Assembly (NCBI GenBank): GCA_019413245.1
Contig: DXNX01000146.1
Span: 1 to 6,299 of the forward strand
DNA: 6,299 bases
Origin: Oscillospiraceae bacterium
Lineage (GTDB): Bacteria; Bacillota; Clostridia; Oscillospirales; Ruminococcaceae
Direction: 5' to 3'
Shown: in pieces, positions 5,192-6,299 of the stretch
Numbering within the stretch: position 1 is the first letter of the stretch
Layout of the letters: every line of letters begins with the position of its first letter
Position numbers and translations under genes: made by a program
The notes under the pieces: model-generated
Told to the model about the DNA's origin: nothing
Seen by the model: the letters and a program-made list of their open reading frames with translations, nothing else
Database searches by the model: none

Positions 5192-6299
5192 ATGGCCTTT
5201 TTCGGCAATCTGTTCGGTCACCGCGCACAAAAGCCGACGGCGATGCCCACCTTTTCCCCTTCGGCCAAAGGTCCGTTCGTATTTCCCGGCCTGGATGAAA
5301 ACCTGCAGCCGATCCGTTCCGAAGCAGTCAAGATAGAACCGAAGCTGCCGGATTATGCCTCTTACAGTGATGAACAGCTGGCCCGGTGCTTCCTGCCCGA
5401 AAACTGGACCGCCAAAAGCTGCGACAACGATCACCGGCAGGCTCTGCTGCAGGAAGCCAGCAACCGCTTTGCGGCTGCCCACGGCCTGCCCCCCACCCGC
5501 GTCCGGCTGAACAGCAATCTGGCCGAGGCGGACATGGGCGCTTACAGCCCTTCCAGCCGCAGCATCGAGCTGAACCCCAATCCCAAATATCTGGACAATC
5601 CCTTTGAAGCCCTGGACAGCGTCGTTCATGAGACCCAGCACTATGTGGACGACATGAACGTGCGCCGCGGGACCGGAGATACCCCCGAGAATCTGGCCGT
5701 CTATGCCTGTGAGCAAAGTTCCGCCGGGTACGGCGATCCGCCGGATTCCAAGGCCGAGCGGAATGCCGCCTGGCAGGACGCCTACAACTATTATCAGATG
5801 CAGTCCCTGGAAGCGCACGCCAACAACGCGGGCTTTGCCGCCGTGGCCTCCCACCACGAACTGTTCAAGAACTGCCCCGAATACAGCGACTATCTGGCAC
5901 GGCGGGACCGGTATTTCAGCAACCTCAAGGACAACCTGGCCGCCGACCCCGAAAAGTGGAAGGGCATGGAGCAGGACCACATCCAGAAAGCCAACGGGCA
6001 GACCCAGGCCACCCGCGAACTGGCCGCCGGGGAAGTCAAGCGGGGCACCGACGCCCAGCAGAAAGCAGCACTCAATGCGGATTCGGTCAAGCTGCTGCAG
6101 CACGACTGCGCCCGCCAGAAACAGCAGGCGACTGCCCGGAACTCTGCGACGGTCCAGAACGGGGCAGATACGCCCAAGGAACAGAATACCATCGCCAAAA
6201 CCGCCCCGCCCCCCTCCGATGAGCGCAGCCGGCACGAGGCCTTTGTGGCCTCCCTGCGCCAGGGGCTGGGCCAGAACAACGGACAGAATCCCGGGCAGA
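5192..6299 (+). CDS. HExxH metallopeptidase-like protein with Gln/Asn-rich tail, 3' end outside the window
   Basis: The frame from ATG 5192 is open for 369 complete codons and runs off the right edge, so the full length is unknown. Residues 1-60 start with the small amphipathic MAFFGNLFG and then look like an unstructured linker. A domain at about 60-230 carries DSVVHETQHYVDD with the zinc-type motif HETQH at 146-150. YYQMQSLEAHANNAG follows, with Glu207 as the likely third zinc ligand 57 residues after the second His. HExxH plus a downstream Glu in an ExxA-type helix is the gluzincin pattern, so a zinc metallopeptidase is the best call. No signal peptide or membrane helix is present, so it is predicted cytosolic unless exported by a leaderless route. 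From about residue 245 the sequence becomes polar, charged and rich in Gln, Asn and Ala (AQQKAAL, KQQATARNSA, GQNNGQNPGQ), probably coiled-coil or disordered. I do not recognise a named family, and peptidase activity is inferred. Confidence 0.8.
   Translation, partial: MAFFGNLFGHRAQKPTAMPTFSPSAKGPFVFPGLDENLQPIRSEAVKIEPKLPDYASYSDEQLARCFLPENWTAKSCDNDHRQALLQEASNRFAAAHGLPPTRVRLNSNLAEADMGAYSPSSRSIELNPNPKYLDNPFEALDSVVHETQHYVDDMNVRRGTGDTPENLAVYACEQSSAGYGDPPDSKAERNAAWQDAYNYYQMQSLEAHANNAGFAAVASHHELFKNCPEYSDYLARRDRYFSNLKDNLAADPEKWKGMEQDHIQKANGQTQATRELAAGEVKRGTDAQQKAALNADSVKLLQHDCARQKQQATARNSATVQNGADTPKEQNTIAKTAPPPSDERSRHEAFVASLRQGLGQNNGQNPGQ

Noticed and set aside
5174..6235. Minus-strand open frame opposite the HExxH gene
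   Set aside because: It appears hydrophobic and Gly/Val-rich, but this mirrors GC-biased codons of the + strand gene. The + strand frame carries a coherent HExxH domain, a ribosome binding site and operon spacing.
1..6299. CRISPR array, transposon ends, tRNA genes or phage structural genes
   Set aside because: No regularly spaced repeats, no terminal inverted repeats with a transposase, no cloverleaf-like sequence and no recognisable phage protein were seen on either strand.

Overview
The window looks like chromosomal DNA from a GC-rich gut Clostridia, for example the Faecalibacterium/Gemmiger/Subdoligranulum side of the Oscillospiraceae. This is an inference from three things: strong GGAGG ribosome binding sites, GC-rich third codon positions, and small zinc-ribbon membrane proteins of a kind common in that group. 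All supported genes lie on the + strand. I see no tRNA, rRNA, CRISPR array, insertion sequence or phage integration signature.

Layout. (1) Positions 1-587 hold the 3' part of a TrpB-like (TrpB2-type) pyridoxal-phosphate enzyme whose start lies outside the window. (2) Positions 588-875 are a non-coding stretch with a GC-rich hairpin, a TATGAT -10-like box, and a very strong intrinsic terminator that ends only about 25 nt before the next start codon. (3) Positions 876-1985 encode a membrane-anchored protein of the endonuclease/exonuclease/phosphatase (EEP) superfamily, closed by a 15-bp-stem terminator at 2103-2141. (4) A clear sigma-A-type promoter (TTGCGA, 17 bp, TACAAT) at 2242-2270 opens a four-gene operon that runs past the right edge of the window.

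The operon has tight spacing (16, 55 and 1 nt). It encodes: a zinc-ribbon, single-pass membrane protein with a large outer domain resembling the TcaA/YvbJ architecture; a zinc-ribbon, PH/GRAM-like, four-helix membrane protein; a two-CxxC DUF2225-like protein; and a protein with an HExxH gluzincin-like motif and a Gln/Asn-rich tail, open at the right edge. The first two gene products put short Cys4 zinc knuckles on the cytoplasmic face of the membrane, the third is a soluble Cys4 protein and the fourth is a probable cytosolic metallopeptidase. A membrane-associated sensing, scaffolding or proteolysis module is a reasonable inference, but no member has a function that can be proved from this sequence. 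This operon is the most interesting part of the window.
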